A stretch of 64,000 nt of DNA from Clostridium bovifaecis (GCA_009738435.1 CP046522.1:3317249-3381248), one strand, 5' to 3'. Positions 16,693 through 27,087 are shown, counted from the first letter of the stretch. The notes: generated by a model not told the origin, from the sequence alone. Translations and numbers: made by a program.

Positions 16693-18193
16693 AGTCTATT
16701 CCCCAAGGATTTACATTTATATTAGATAATCTTCCAGTAGAACTCTTTAAAACATTAGCATTAAACACTTTACTTGCTTTGTTAGCAAGTTCCTCTTTTT
16801 GCGTTACCTTTTCTTCATATTCTTCTATGGTTGCAGTAGACTTATAATATCCTGTTTTATTAATAGATGTGAACAACTCTTGTAGAGCCAGATACTTAGG
16901 ATCTTCGGTTTCATCTGCCTTATTGTCAATTTCTTCCTTTAAATGCTTCCAAATCACAACCTCATTAGATTCAGCATATTCATCTTCGCATTTATTGGCT
17001 CTTTTATAAGATTCACTTAGTACCATGTTGTGTTTATTTCCATTCAACCCAAGTCTAGTTGCAATAATTTTACCAAGAGAACATCCAATACCTATAGATA
17101 TCTTCTTATTATTCAACTTTTCTTGAACTTCTTCATCATCATTTAATTCCTGTATCTTGCTATTTAGTGTAAAGGCTGCCTTTAGCATTCTTACAATAGC
17201 ATCTTCTCCTCCACTAAAGTCATTATATACAGCAACGATTCTATCTCCTTGGTACTGAACTTTAGTACCTTCAGTATCGTTTATCACACTGCCCATAATA
17301 TCATATATTTTTCCCATAACATCTTTTAAATCGTCTAGGTTTTGATCATTGATGTAAAATAATCGGGTAAAGCCTCTGATATCTGCACAGATAACTCCCC
17401 CTTCTTCTATTCTTTTATTTTTACCCTTTAGTGATAACCCATCAAAAGATAACTGCTTAGTACAGGATTCAAAGGTAATATCACTTAAATTCAGGCTTTT
17501 TGATTCATCTTCTACTCTTTTCTTTACATCATCTAATCCTTCTTCAATTTCTTCCATAAAATCTTGATCGAAAATTTCTTTATAATGTGCCTTATAAAAC
17601 CTTTTGCTTCTAATCTTTTCACTAAAATCTTCTTTTTCTTCTTCCGTAAGTTCAATGAACTTTTCCTTTAACTCCGAAGATAGTTCATCCATAAATTTCT
17701 GTGTTATATAAATATAATCTTTTAGGGCGTAAGATTGAATTTTAGCAGAATTATTTGCTACACCTCCAATAGTTGTATACTCCTCTGCATTAATGTTATC
17801 ATCTATATAATAATCAAAATAATCGCCATAATCCATACCAGCATGTACACCAAAACTAGGGTATGAAGCGTATTTTGATAAATTGTTAAATATTTTATTA
17901 TTAAATATAAAACAGGCTACTGTTGCTTCTAATATGGTTTCATAAGTCATATCCGAGTCATCATTTAGTTCAAAAACAATATGTGATCTTCCCCCTGTGT
18001 ATTTTTCAACTTTAGCACCATATTGCTTAATTAACTTAGAGTGGCCTACAAAATATGTCTGTAGTCTATGTAATGTCCTTTTTAAGTCATCATCTTTTTC
18101 TTCTTCCTGCTTTATTACATCCATTAAATTCTTGATGCTCACATACAAATGAACCCCTTTAGTTTTTTCCATATATCCCTTCCATACCTCCAT
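16679..18193 (-). CDS. pycC: Pycsar-type nucleotide (pyrimidine) cyclase
   Basis: 504 residues with two class III adenylate/guanylate cyclase-like domains. The first (about 10-190) lacks clear metal ligands. The second (about 262-430) has both: Asp271 in GVICADIRGFTRLF and Asp317 in QYQGDRIVAVYND. In Pycsar defence such enzymes make cCMP or cUMP on phage infection. The DUF5706 membrane protein in the same coupled operon supports this over an ordinary cAMP cyclase. Start could also be the ATG at 18172 (better GGAAGGG site). Product nucleotide cannot be read from sequence here. Confidence 0.82.
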   Translation of the reverse strand: MEVWKGYMEKTKGVHLYVSIKNLMDVIKQEEEKDDDLKRTLHRLQTYFVGHSKLIKQYGAKVEKYTGGRSHIVFELNDDSDMTYETILEATVACFIFNNKIFNNLSKYASYPSFGVHAGMDYGDYFDYYIDDNINAEEYTTIGGVANNSAKIQSYALKDYIYITQKFMDELSSELKEKFIELTEEEKEDFSEKIRSKRFYKAHYKEIFDQDFMEEIEEGLDDVKKRVEDESKSLNLSDITFESCTKQLSFDGLSLKGKNKRIEEGGVICADIRGFTRLFYINDQNLDDLKDVMGKIYDIMGSVINDTEGTKVQYQGDRIVAVYNDFSGGEDAIVRMLKAAFTLNSKIQELNDDEEVQEKLNNKKISIGIGCSLGKIIATRLGLNGNKHNMVLSESYKRANKCEDEYAESNEVVIWKHLKEEIDNKADETEDPKYLALQELFTSINKTGYYKSTATIEEYEEKVTQKEELANKASKVFNANVLKSSTGRLSNINVNPWGIDYDRV

Positions 18194-18400
18194 AATTTTT
18201 TTAACCGTAGATAAACTTATACAGGCTAGATTTCAGTTCCAGAAACAATATATAGCATATAAAAATTCAACCTACACAATATATAGTATCAGTCATGTAT
18301 TTATAAGTCAAGATTTTCCATGACCTATTTTGTAATTTTTATGATTAATTCAAAGAATAGATTTAAAAATAATTCTAATTCCAGAATATCTTTTGATAAT

Positions 18401-18438
18401 AAAAAACCTATGCTTAATAAACTGTAGCATAGGTTTTT
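18401..18438. terminator. Bidirectional terminator
   Basis: AAAACCTATGC / GCATAGGTTTTT stem with A-run before and T-run after. It separates the SieB-like gene from the cyclase operon. Confidence 0.8.
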
Positions 18439-18508
18439 ACTTTTACTATTAGCGTTTGGTAAGCAGTATAAAAATGATGTTTAGTTATCTCGTCAAACTG
18501 TAATTTAC

Positions 18509-19120
18509 TTAATCAAAGTGAGAAATTCTTCCGTATTTTTCTAATGAATATTTCAGTGCTTCATATATGTGTTCTTGCAAAACATATTGATATTTAGGAG
18601 AATATACGAATTCTTCAATCTTGGTTTGTCCATTTTTAATTATATTAACCTTCTGTTTAATCTGCTCATTACTAGTATACTGTGTTTTATGAACCCAGTC
18701 TGAATTTAATAAATGACCATAAGAATAACTAACATTTCCTTCTAATAACGGCTGATTATTATTATTTAGAAAATACTTTAGTTTCTCTTTTTCAACATTA
18801 GACATTTCATCAATTCTAGTCCATAAACTTTCTAGTATCTCCTTATTCTGTTTTTCTCTTTGTACATCTCTGTATTGATTATCACATGCCTTGGTATAAA
18901 CCTTCTTAATATTTTTCCATGTAATTAAGATTGTTTCAATAATTAATATCCAACACACAAAAATAAAGATAGCACCCCAAAAATGCCCAAATCTCTTTAC
19001 TATTGCCATATCGTCACTTATAAAGAAAAAGGTCATAAATGTTAAAAGAACAGATATTAAGGTTTGATAAAATTTACTTTCTAATATTTTACTAAAAATC
19101 TTAACAATATCGCTGCTCAT
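18509..19120 (-). CDS. Two-helix membrane protein, SieB-like (superinfection exclusion)
   Basis: 203 residues. Two N-terminal membrane helices (about 18-37 and 47-67) precede a charged cytoplasmic domain with SNVEKEKLKYFLNN and a short beta-rich end. This layout matches superinfection-exclusion B-type proteins from prophages, but overall similarity is weak. Single gene between terminators and the tns operon, consistent with a defence cargo gene. Confidence 0.5.
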   Translation of the reverse strand: MSSDIVKIFSKILESKFYQTLISVLLTFMTFFFISDDMAIVKRFGHFWGAIFIFVCWILIIETILITWKNIKKVYTKACDNQYRDVQREKQNKEILESLWTRIDEMSNVEKEKLKYFLNNNNQPLLEGNVSYSYGHLLNSDWVHKTQYTSNEQIKQKVNIIKNGQTKIEEFVYSPKYQYVLQEHIYEALKYSLEKYGRISHFD

Positions 19121-19357
19121 ATATTCCCCCTAGGTAAATTCCCATTTTATAAATTGTTTGTATTTAACAATTGTACTTCATATACAACCATAATACCATA
19201 TTTAAAATTTATATCATTAGAGTTAATAAAAATTTTTCTCACTTTTTTTTGAAAGTGTAATAAATATATTTAATGTCCTTACAACTGCAACCTCTCATAT
19301 CTTTCCTTTATATCTCTAAAATAACTACTTTTTGTTCTTTTGATGTATTACAACCGG

Positions 19358-21240
19358 CTACTGTATCCTAACTTCAACTTCTTTTAATAAATCTTTTTGG
19401 TACTCTTTCCTAATCCCTGCCATCCTAAATACACTCCATACCTGTAACTCTTTATTTTGTAATATATGTTCCCTTATCGCCCAGTCAATTCGCTTTACTT
19501 GGAAGGCTCTATTATCCTCTGCTTTTTCTAAGAAAAATGCTTTGGTTTTTGGGAGTTTATTAAGATGTTTTTCCAAAAGAGCCTTAATCCCAATCCTACT
19601 ACCTACTAAAGTCAAAGTAATTCTCTGTGGTTTTCCTACAGCATCTTCTATTTCATTTACTACTTTTTGTACCTTCTGTAAGATCTCCTCATCTCGTTTT
19701 TGCCAATCAACCTTTGTACCTATATTGGCAGTAGTTTTTTTCTTGGGGCTGTTCCTATTTAACCAATCCCTATCATTTCTATACAGGTAAACATATAACG
19801 CCTTATTTAATTGTCTTAGTTCCGTTTTCCCTTTATCCGGATTTTTCTCTATTAGTAGCAGCCATTCATTCCTTCTAGTATCTTTTAAATTATCCGATGT
19901 ATTAATTTGTTTCTTATATAATTTTTTTTGCTTCTCGCAACTACTTCTGTTTTCCCAGTATGTCTTGATGCCTAATTTTTAGCGTACTTTTTAACCGTAG
20001 CAGGGTCAGCCTTCAATTGCTTTGCTGTCCCTCTTAAACTTAATTTTTCCTCCACTAATTCCTTTAGCCTTTGCTCCCATACTACCCCATAGTCTTTAAC
20101 CTTACTTATTTTATATCGGTCACCACTTTCTGTATCCGGTCCACTCCTTAAATAAGTAAATCCACAAGAACAACGAAAAATTCCCAGTGGATTTTTTGAA
20201 TCAGTATTATACTTAATTTCTATTTCTTTAATTGTATTTTCCAAATAATGATCCGCAGCAGGATTCAAGCATGGCCATTCTCCATTTCCAAAAGGCTTAT
20301 ACTCAAATTTATTAGCAAATAACTCCTCAATAGTTACTCCTATAAATCTTAATAGTAACAGATGTCTTAACGGATGACTTGTCTTATTCTTTCTTCTTAC
20401 TAAATCTGTAAGCCAATTGTGATCACTATGAACATCTATACCCAACTCAATTAAAGTTAAGAATTCCTCTCCATAATAATTTATAAAACTTTTTATTAAC
20501 TCCTTCTGCTTTATATTGCCGTTCATATTAGCAAGTCCCATATCAATTAACTTTGTTGTATATTGATGTACAAACCATTTAATCGGCTTTTGCTCTAATT
20601 CATTATCTAATAATGTCTGTACATCACTTGAAAGTTTGAGTAACTTTTCCATAATGTCGTCAGAATAGCCGTTCCTCCCATTAAGCATTATACAATTCTC
20701 TAAAGTTGCAGCAGTATACTGATGTTTATTAAATCCTCTAATCGACACTTTGCTATCCTGCAATAATATTTTGTGCTTTGAACAAATATGAATACCACTC
20801 ACCTGATGAACTCTATGCCAATACAATTCTCCATATTCTTCTGCATCCTCTTTGATACATTCTGGGCAAAACTTAAAGTATTGATTAAGAGAAACAGAAC
20901 TGGCCATAAGACCAATTTTATTATACACCCCTCCTCCTTTATCTCTTTCCATAAACTTCTTTATGCTCTCTGCTTGTTCTGGGGGTAGAAAAGCAGCATA
21001 AAAAGGAAATAAGGTATAATATCTAATCAATTCATTTACAGTATATCTACTACCAACGGGCATGTTTTCAATGAGCCTATTTAAATGTGAAGGTAAATCC
21101 ATAACTGCAGTGGCGGTAGTCTTTGAATATAAGTCCTCTAATGTAGCCTTTATACTAGTATTTCCACTCCTCACATGATACCTTGCTAACACACTATATA
21201 AGATTTCATCTTGGTAAGGTGATGGAAAAAATGTCATCAT
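19358..21240 (-). pseudogene. tnsD: TnsD (TniQ family) target selector, frameshifted
   Basis: TnsD binds the 3' end of glmS in Tn7. The N-terminal part (19972-21240, 422 aa) has the TniQ domain with a zinc knuckle (CPEC at about 125, then H-VH-SGIHICSKH) and ends TVKKYAKN-stop. One base away the frame continues LGIKTYWENRSS, KALYVYLYRNDRDWL, ITLTLVGSRIGIKALL and VFRMAGIRKEYQ to 19358, the typical TnsD C-terminus. One base is missing from AAAAATTA near 19975. Intact length would be about 625. It overlaps tnsC by 4 bp. Confidence 0.88.
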
Positions 21241-22901
21241 CCTGCATTACCTAACCTTAGAAGATCATTTTCATATCTCTTTATAATCCCTTTTTCCTGA
21301 AGGGCTTCATACGCTGACTTAGTATTCTTTCTTCCTTCTTCTACTATAACCCTAATATCATTTTTATTTTTCGTTGGTTTATTTCTGGTTTTCCTAACTC
21401 CCTTTTGTGCATTAGTAATCTCTTGAATTGCCTTAATGACAATATCATTTACATCAACTTCTGCTTCATCTTGTTCGCATATCTTTTCTACAACCTTTTG
21501 TGCCTTCATTCCATCTATTGCTAAATCAATGAGTTTTAGGATGGCTTCCTGCTTTTTATCTATCTTTACCTCTTGTTCTTTCTTCTTTTGGGTTCTTTTT
21601 AATGCTTCTATCTTCATATTTAAGTCAATGGTATGTCTTTCCCTTTCCATAAATCCTAAAAAATCTGCATCTACTGTGCATATATCTCCATATTGTGCGA
21701 TCCTCTTAGCATCCCCACTTCTAAGTGCATTCAACATAGGCTTTACTAATTTGAAATTTTCTTTTGCTACTTGCTCGATCAGTTTAGGTGTTATATCTTC
21801 TTTTCCAGTCATAATCGCCCTAATCTGCGACATAGCATACAACTTTACCATTATATCTACAATCCCCTGACTCTCATTATATAAAACTCTGCTAACTTCA
21901 TCTGTGAAAGGCACCTTTTTACTCGTCCATTGATAATCCCATAGAGCATTCATTATCAAATCCCAATTTTGATCCTTTTCCATTCTGTCCCATATTTGAT
22001 CTCCTTGTCCGCTACCCCTTCGGGCTTGGCGAAACTCCGACTGAAGTATTGATAACCCTTTAGGAGTTCCAATTAGAATTACCGGCACTCCAATTGTATT
22101 TACCAAAGTGACAAAAAAGTTTAACATTTTTTCTGCTCCTCCACTTTTTGCTTGACTCAAGTGCTGAATTTCATCAACAATCAATAATCCAAGGCCGGTA
22201 TTTCTAGTGATTTGGGCCATTATGGAGAGCATATTATCTACTGTCTTTCTAGCAATACCAAATTTGTGATAGTAATTTGTACCAAGCAGATTATCTATCT
22301 TATGAAAAAATTCTATGCAAAGTCCCTTTATAGAACCATCAAATGGACAGTCTAACTTTAACCATACCAATTGATACATACTAAAATTCATACCACGATA
22401 TTGGGAATGTACAATTATTTGAGGATATAATGATAATATTCTATTTATTGCTGTAGTTTTGCCCATACCACTTACCCCTATGATCGTAAAACCATGGGAA
22501 GTTGACCGAAACATGCTACCGTTGCTTACTTCCACATTTAAGTTATGTATCATCTGATATCCATCATGTAAGGCTATTGCGTATTCTGGCTTATATGGAT
22601 TTCTTGATAGGTAACTTTGACGAATTGTCCTAGATATACGGCTTTCTAAATCCAGATGAACCATTAATGGTTGAAAGCATTGGAATAACCTCTGTACTAA
22701 GTGTATTTTATACTGCTTATCAAGTAATCTTTCTTGTTCATTATAACTTGGATACACTGCCAAATGTTCTACTACCTCCTCCATAGAATATATAGGTGGT
22801 AGTGCTTCAATAAAAGGATTTCCATTATATTCACTAACAACTTGCTCTTTATACTCTGCTTCTACGGCTTTTCCCCCGTTAGGGATAATAATATTACTCA
22901 T
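21237..22901 (-). CDS. tnsC: TnsC AAA+ ATPase of the Tn7-like transposon
   Basis: 554 residues. Walker A is GVSGMGKTT (about 142-150) and Walker B is LGLLIVDEIQHL (about 237-248). TnsC links the target protein TnsD to the TnsAB transposase and polymerises on DNA with ATP. The C-terminal 150 residues are charged and variable, where TnsC contacts TnsA/TnsB. It overlaps tnsB by 8 bp and tnsD by 4 bp. It looks intact. Confidence 0.95.
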   Translation of the reverse strand: MSNIIIPNGGKAVEAEYKEQVVSEYNGNPFIEALPPIYSMEEVVEHLAVYPSYNEQERLLDKQYKIHLVQRLFQCFQPLMVHLDLESRISRTIRQSYLSRNPYKPEYAIALHDGYQMIHNLNVEVSNGSMFRSTSHGFTIIGVSGMGKTTAINRILSLYPQIIVHSQYRGMNFSMYQLVWLKLDCPFDGSIKGLCIEFFHKIDNLLGTNYYHKFGIARKTVDNMLSIMAQITRNTGLGLLIVDEIQHLSQAKSGGAEKMLNFFVTLVNTIGVPVILIGTPKGLSILQSEFRQARRGSGQGDQIWDRMEKDQNWDLIMNALWDYQWTSKKVPFTDEVSRVLYNESQGIVDIMVKLYAMSQIRAIMTGKEDITPKLIEQVAKENFKLVKPMLNALRSGDAKRIAQYGDICTVDADFLGFMERERHTIDLNMKIEALKRTQKKKEQEVKIDKKQEAILKLIDLAIDGMKAQKVVEKICEQDEAEVDVNDIVIKAIQEITNAQKGVRKTRNKPTKNKNDIRVIVEEGRKNTKSAYEALQEKGIIKRYENDLLRLGNAG

Positions 22902-25068
22902 GTATCTTCTCCATAGCCTCCTTTTGCTTCTTCTTTAGCAGATTAAATCCATCACGAAAATCTGATTCTTGCACCATATCTACTGTTTCTGCCTTTCTTA
23001 ACGGTACTACTTCAGCACCTTTAACAACTTCCATTTTATCTAATTCAAAACTTTCTTTTTCTCTATTTAAAATCTTCTCTATTTTTCTATTCATCTTAAT
23101 TCTCTTTATTCTTTTATTATTGCTATCATCACTTACCTTTTCTTTTTCTGTTTTTCTTTTAGCCTCTCTTACAATATTTTCAATTTGAGCAATTAACTCA
23201 ACTTTGCTCTGTATCTCTTTTTCCTCATTTTTCTTTGATTGTAATTTTTCCTGTTCCAAGAGGTACTCTATCTCCTCAATAGTTTTACCCTTATATCTTA
23301 CTTGATGGTCAAGCAAGAAACACTTTTGATAACTTTTCCCTTCCGAATCCTTAATATAAATATAGTCCATGTTTCTAGTATCATAAGACACTTGTATTGA
23401 CCAAGATCCTTGATTTCGTGCCTTTTCAAACCATCTTTCTTTCATGGCTTCTTTAGATGCATAATACATACTTTTAAACTTAATACCTTTTGCTGTAACC
23501 GTTGCTGTTCCTACAGGCATTAGATTTAACTTCACGATATCTTCATCTGCATATCTTAGTTTCCCTGACCTATTCTTAATTCCCCAATTCCACAATTTTA
23601 TAGGTATTGGTTCAACATCTTCTTCAATCATCATTTCTTCTCTCACATAATTGCTTAGATAGTGGTGGTTGTTATGATACAAAATGCACCTTATAATTAC
23701 TTCCATAAATTGACTCAAGTCAAGTTTGGCATCTAATTTAAAATCTCTATCTCCTCTTTCACGCACATTTGGATCAACGGTGGCAGGAAGCAATGATTTT
23801 GTATTTGAATTTATCACATTAAAGTGCTGCTCTATAATTCCCTTAAAGTCACTTCTGTAACTTCCGGTATTTTTTACAGTTATATGTAAATTGTTAATTA
23901 ATTCTTCTGCGTTTCTGCTGATGATTTCACCTCTATCCGCTAAAATAGATTCTGGAAGGTAGTGAATATCCCATTCACCTTCTTCAATTTCAATTCCGTA
24001 CTCTGCACAAAAATCTTTCTTCTTGGATAAAGCATTTGATAGTGCCATCATACTACCAGCCCATGAAGGTCCTTCGAGTCCTACATACACTCCGACTACA
24101 CATCTGGAAAAAACATCCATTACCGTATATAAAATTGGCTTACCGATTATCCAGTTCCTATTAAATCTTGACACAAGATACACATCTGCAATAGTTGCAT
24201 CAATTTGATATATACTTCCGGGTCCTAAAGCCTCTGTAGTAGAACTACCTAATATTGCCCTGTGATTTTGTTCATACTTTTTCAAACTCTTTCGTGATTT
24301 TATCTCTTTTTTAAAATCTCTTTCCTTTAGAAACCAATACTTAAATTGTCCAAAAGATGGGAGTTCACTATAAGGTTTTAATATAGGTACTTCTATATTA
24401 TCCTTAATCTTCATATCCGAACTGAAGAACTCTTTTAGCATTAATTGGTATGCAGCCTTTAGAGAATTCTTTGCAGTTGTGTAATAAAATTTATTTATGG
24501 CTACTTTGAATATTTTCTTAACTTCTTCATCTACATTAATCCCATTTCCCAATACTTCAGCGTTTTTTCTTGGACGCCCTCTCTTTACATCATTCACCTT
24601 TCTTTCTTCTCCCCCTGCCCCGCACAAGTAGAAATCAGGAAGAAGTGCGTTCTTGATTTTCCCTCTTATCCAGTACCTTTTTAAATATTTGGCAACAGTA
24701 TTCTCACTAACCTTATATTGTTTGCTAACCTCTAACATCAACTTTCTGCGTTCTTTATTTATAAATACTTCTGGTTCCACAGTAACAATATCTTTTATCA
24801 TATTCCATGCTTCTTCTCTCATCTCTTTGTGTTTATCTGGAACCTCTTGCTCCTCAATGATTCTTGCATAAGGATCTTCTTCTACTATTGTAATAAATCC
24901 ATCTTTAAGCCCTGCATAAATGTCCTTTAAATTTCTATAATATGGAAACTTATTTAATTCTATGTTTATGACAAAGGCCATGTAATTATCTGAATCTAAC
25001 CATAATATCCTCTCTACAATGCTTTTTTCCTGACTCAACCACTTAATTAGAGAATTAATTAGCAGCAA
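22894..25068 (-). CDS. tnsB: TnsB DDE transposase
   Basis: 724 residues, rve/RNase H fold. The catalytic triad is visible: Asp290 (IYQIDATIADVYL), Asp378 (ILADRGE) and Glu413 (FKGIIEQHFN). TnsB binds the repeated AAAATAAAGT sites in both ends and joins 3' ends to the target. An N-terminal helix-turn-helix region (SKQYKVSENTVAKYLKRYW, about 115-133) and a long charged C-terminal tail are present. It overlaps tnsA by 14 bp. Apparently functional, so it could act on the mini-elements. Confidence 0.95.
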   Translation of the reverse strand: MLLINSLIKWLSQEKSIVERILWLDSDNYMAFVINIELNKFPYYRNLKDIYAGLKDGFITIVEEDPYARIIEEQEVPDKHKEMREEAWNMIKDIVTVEPEVFINKERRKLMLEVSKQYKVSENTVAKYLKRYWIRGKIKNALLPDFYLCGAGGEERKVNDVKRGRPRKNAEVLGNGINVDEEVKKIFKVAINKFYYTTAKNSLKAAYQLMLKEFFSSDMKIKDNIEVPILKPYSELPSFGQFKYWFLKERDFKKEIKSRKSLKKYEQNHRAILGSSTTEALGPGSIYQIDATIADVYLVSRFNRNWIIGKPILYTVMDVFSRCVVGVYVGLEGPSWAGSMMALSNALSKKKDFCAEYGIEIEEGEWDIHYLPESILADRGEIISRNAEELINNLHITVKNTGSYRSDFKGIIEQHFNVINSNTKSLLPATVDPNVRERGDRDFKLDAKLDLSQFMEVIIRCILYHNNHHYLSNYVREEMMIEEDVEPIPIKLWNWGIKNRSGKLRYADEDIVKLNLMPVGTATVTAKGIKFKSMYYASKEAMKERWFEKARNQGSWSIQVSYDTRNMDYIYIKDSEGKSYQKCFLLDHQVRYKGKTIEEIEYLLEQEKLQSKKNEEKEIQSKVELIAQIENIVREAKRKTEKEKVSDDSNNKRIKRIKMNRKIEKILNREKESFELDKMEVVKGAEVVPLRKAETVDMVQESDFRDGFNLLKKKQKEAMEKIHE

Positions 25069-25903
25069 TTACTCCACCCACCTTTCTGAAATCTTTACCC
25101 TCACTAGGTGAAATAACCAGATTGTTTATGTCGATTTCTTTTTCCATATCAATCCTTATTTGTTTGGAAGCAATTAAATATTTAAAAACATATAGTCCTG
25201 TCCCTGCTTCATAATTACAATCTCGTTCAAATGCAGTAATGATATCCTTAATAGTTTGATTTCTTTTGTATATTAAATCCATTAAGTTACTGCTCATAAA
25301 TATAATATCTTCTTCAGAAAAACCTCTTTCTTTATAGTCATATAACGAAGAATGTATCCATTCAATATTTTTTGCTATCGTAACAGGTATGTCCTTTTGT
25401 GTTACTATTCCCCAGTCTATCTCTTTAGCCTCCCAGTACCTGCGTTCTATTTCTGCCTTTTCTAAACTCGACTTCTTTTCCAGTTCTGCCGCTGCTTTAA
25501 TAGATCTGGCGATATAGCCTATTCCACTTTTATCTTTAACTGTAATTAAAAAAGTAGTAGATATTACATAAGGTGTTTTGCTCTCTCTATCCGTAAAAAG
25601 TGCAAAATCCAAACCATCTTTTTCCTTAATAACTTCATCAATATCTAAAAGAGGAAAATGCTCCCGAATGTCCAGAACAGAATCTTCCCATTCTAATAGA
25701 TAGAAATATCTAGTTTGAATATCCGTAAATAAGTGATGTATCCTTTTGGTTTTCCATCCAAAAACCCTTGACACTCTACCCATACTCGGAAAGTCTTGGA
25801 TATTTAACCATGGCTTGTAGTCCGCCCCTATTCCGTTGCCCCTGCCTTGTTCAATAAAATCCTGACGCTTATCTTCGTTCCATTTCAACTTCCTCTTTGC
25901 CAT
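25055..25903 (-). CDS. tnsA: TnsA endonuclease with altered active site
   Basis: 282 residues. TnsA cuts the 5' ends in Tn7. Typical parts: GADYKPWLNIQDFPSMGR, the Glu of LLEWEDSVLDIREHFPL (Glu73, equal to Tn7 Glu63) and AEIERRYWEAKEIDWGIVT. The family motif STDFL with catalytic Asp114 reads STTFL here (Thr117), and the QVK motif reads SIK (Lys136 kept). Loss of the Asp should abolish 5' cleavage, giving copy-in rather than cut-and-paste movement if TnsB works. First gene of tnsABCD. Confidence 0.93.
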   Translation of the reverse strand: MAKRKLKWNEDKRQDFIEQGRGNGIGADYKPWLNIQDFPSMGRVSRVFGWKTKRIHHLFTDIQTRYFYLLEWEDSVLDIREHFPLLDIDEVIKEKDGLDFALFTDRESKTPYVISTTFLITVKDKSGIGYIARSIKAAAELEKKSSLEKAEIERRYWEAKEIDWGIVTQKDIPVTIAKNIEWIHSSLYDYKERGFSEEDIIFMSSNLMDLIYKRNQTIKDIITAFERDCNYEAGTGLYVFKYLIASKQIRIDMEKEIDINNLVISPSEGKDFRKVGGVIAAN

Positions 25904-25909
25904 ACATGC

Positions 25910-26188
25910 TCACCTCTCATTTCTATGGGTATATCCCGTATAGATTATATAAACACCATATAATAATGAAATAATCCAATTTAAAAATGGTAGAAAAAGA
26001 ACCAATGTAACTATAATTACTAACCATGTACTCTGCCTTGGATTGGACATATCCACTTCTATATTAATCATTGTTTTTTTATTCTCATCTTCCTCAAACA
26101 TTTCTGGAAACTTATTTTGTACAATTACACAAAGTATAAATAATGTAATACTTAAAAGGGTTGTACTTACATAGAACTGCTCACTCAT
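25910..26188 (-). CDS. Small two-helix membrane protein upstream of tnsA
   Basis: 92 residues with helices at about 7-24 and 52-82. Unrecognised. It starts the tns transcript, ending 7 bp before tnsA, so it is probably co-transcribed with it. Confidence 0.55.
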   Translation of the reverse strand: MSEQFYVSTTLLSITLFILCVIVQNKFPEMFEEDENKKTMINIEVDMSNPRQSTWLVIIVTLVLFLPFLNWIISLLYGVYIIYTGYTHRNER

Positions 26189-26222
26189 TTACTTCCTCCT
26201 ATTCATCCTTAACTAAAAAACA

Positions 26223-26267
26223 AAATTTCCCCTATAGTTATAGTTGTCAACTGTAGGGGAAATTTTT
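26223..26267. terminator. Bidirectional terminator
   Basis: AAATTTCCCCTA / TAGGGGAAATTT long stem with T-run on both strands. It isolates the tns operon from the upstream small gene. Confidence 0.8.
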
Positions 26268-26300
26268 CTTAAATACATTAGATTATTAGGTATGTAGTAT

Positions 26301-26498
26301 CTAAATTGTTGTTCGTTGCACTGTTCTTAGTTCTTTGTAATCCTCTTTTGCTAAATAGCCTATAAGAATTGCTAGTGGAATTACAAAATATTGTTCTACT
26401 AATGGAATATCCATAGAAACTCCAAATTGATACATTAAATAAAATACCATTAATGCAACTGCATTAGATATAAAAAGTCTTATCATTGTTTTTCTCAT
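26301..26498 (-). CDS. Small membrane protein
   Basis: 65 residues, two hydrophobic helices (about 7-26 and 33-50), GGAGGGAT ribosome binding site. Unrecognised. Confidence 0.5.
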   Translation of the reverse strand: MRKTMIRLFISNAVALMVFYLMYQFGVSMDIPLVEQYFVIPLAILIGYLAKEDYKELRTVQRTTI

Positions 26499-26729
26499 TA
26501 ACTATCCCTCCAGTTTATCTATAAAAATTAATAAATGTTGTTTCATTTTTATAATAAAATTATATCATTTTAGAGGCTTAAAGTGTTGATTTTACAGCAT
26601 TCTTAACACAAATGTAAAAGTCTGGATACATAAATTTTTGAAATAACTTTAAAAAAATATCAGTTAAGGATTTGATTCTACTCACTTCTCTAAATAAAAT
26701 ACTTAAAAAAATTTAGAGGAGTGATATTA

Positions 26730-27017
26730 ATGAAAGAATTAGATATTTTAAGGTTAGAAATAAACTATTTTCTATGTATTGTAGATTCAACCCTTTCCGT
26801 AGAAGATAGCAACTTAGCAAAAGAGGCACTTAATTCACTTGTTACCTCATTTCTATTTGCTAACCAGCATAACTTTTGTGAATATCATATACAGATCATT
26901 GAGGACTATATATCATCCATATCCAATCTTTCGGAAGAAGAATATCGCTATATAAAAAGAAATATTCCACATGTCATCAATTTATTAAATTTAATCAAGC
27001 AGGAAATAATAAAATAG
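26730..27017 (+). CDS. Small helical protein, unknown
   Basis: 95 residues from the ATG at 26730 (AGAGGAGTG site 8 bp upstream). Acidic and all-helical, with no motif that I recognise. It is followed immediately by a terminator (27011-27036), so it is a single-gene unit. Confidence 0.6.
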   Translation: MKELDILRLEINYFLCIVDSTLSVEDSNLAKEALNSLVTSFLFANQHNFCEYHIQIIEDYISSISNLSEEEYRYIKRNIPHVINLLNLIKQEIIK

Positions 27018-27036
27018 CCCTGGGGGCTATTTTATT
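27011..27036 (+). terminator. Rho-independent terminator
   Basis: AAATAGCCC / GGGGCTATTT stem with T-rich tail overlapping the stop codon of the upstream gene. Confidence 0.7.
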
Positions 27037-27087
27037 ATTGTAAAAATCTGTTTTCTTTCAGCATATTCATAATGTCCGTCTTTAAAT

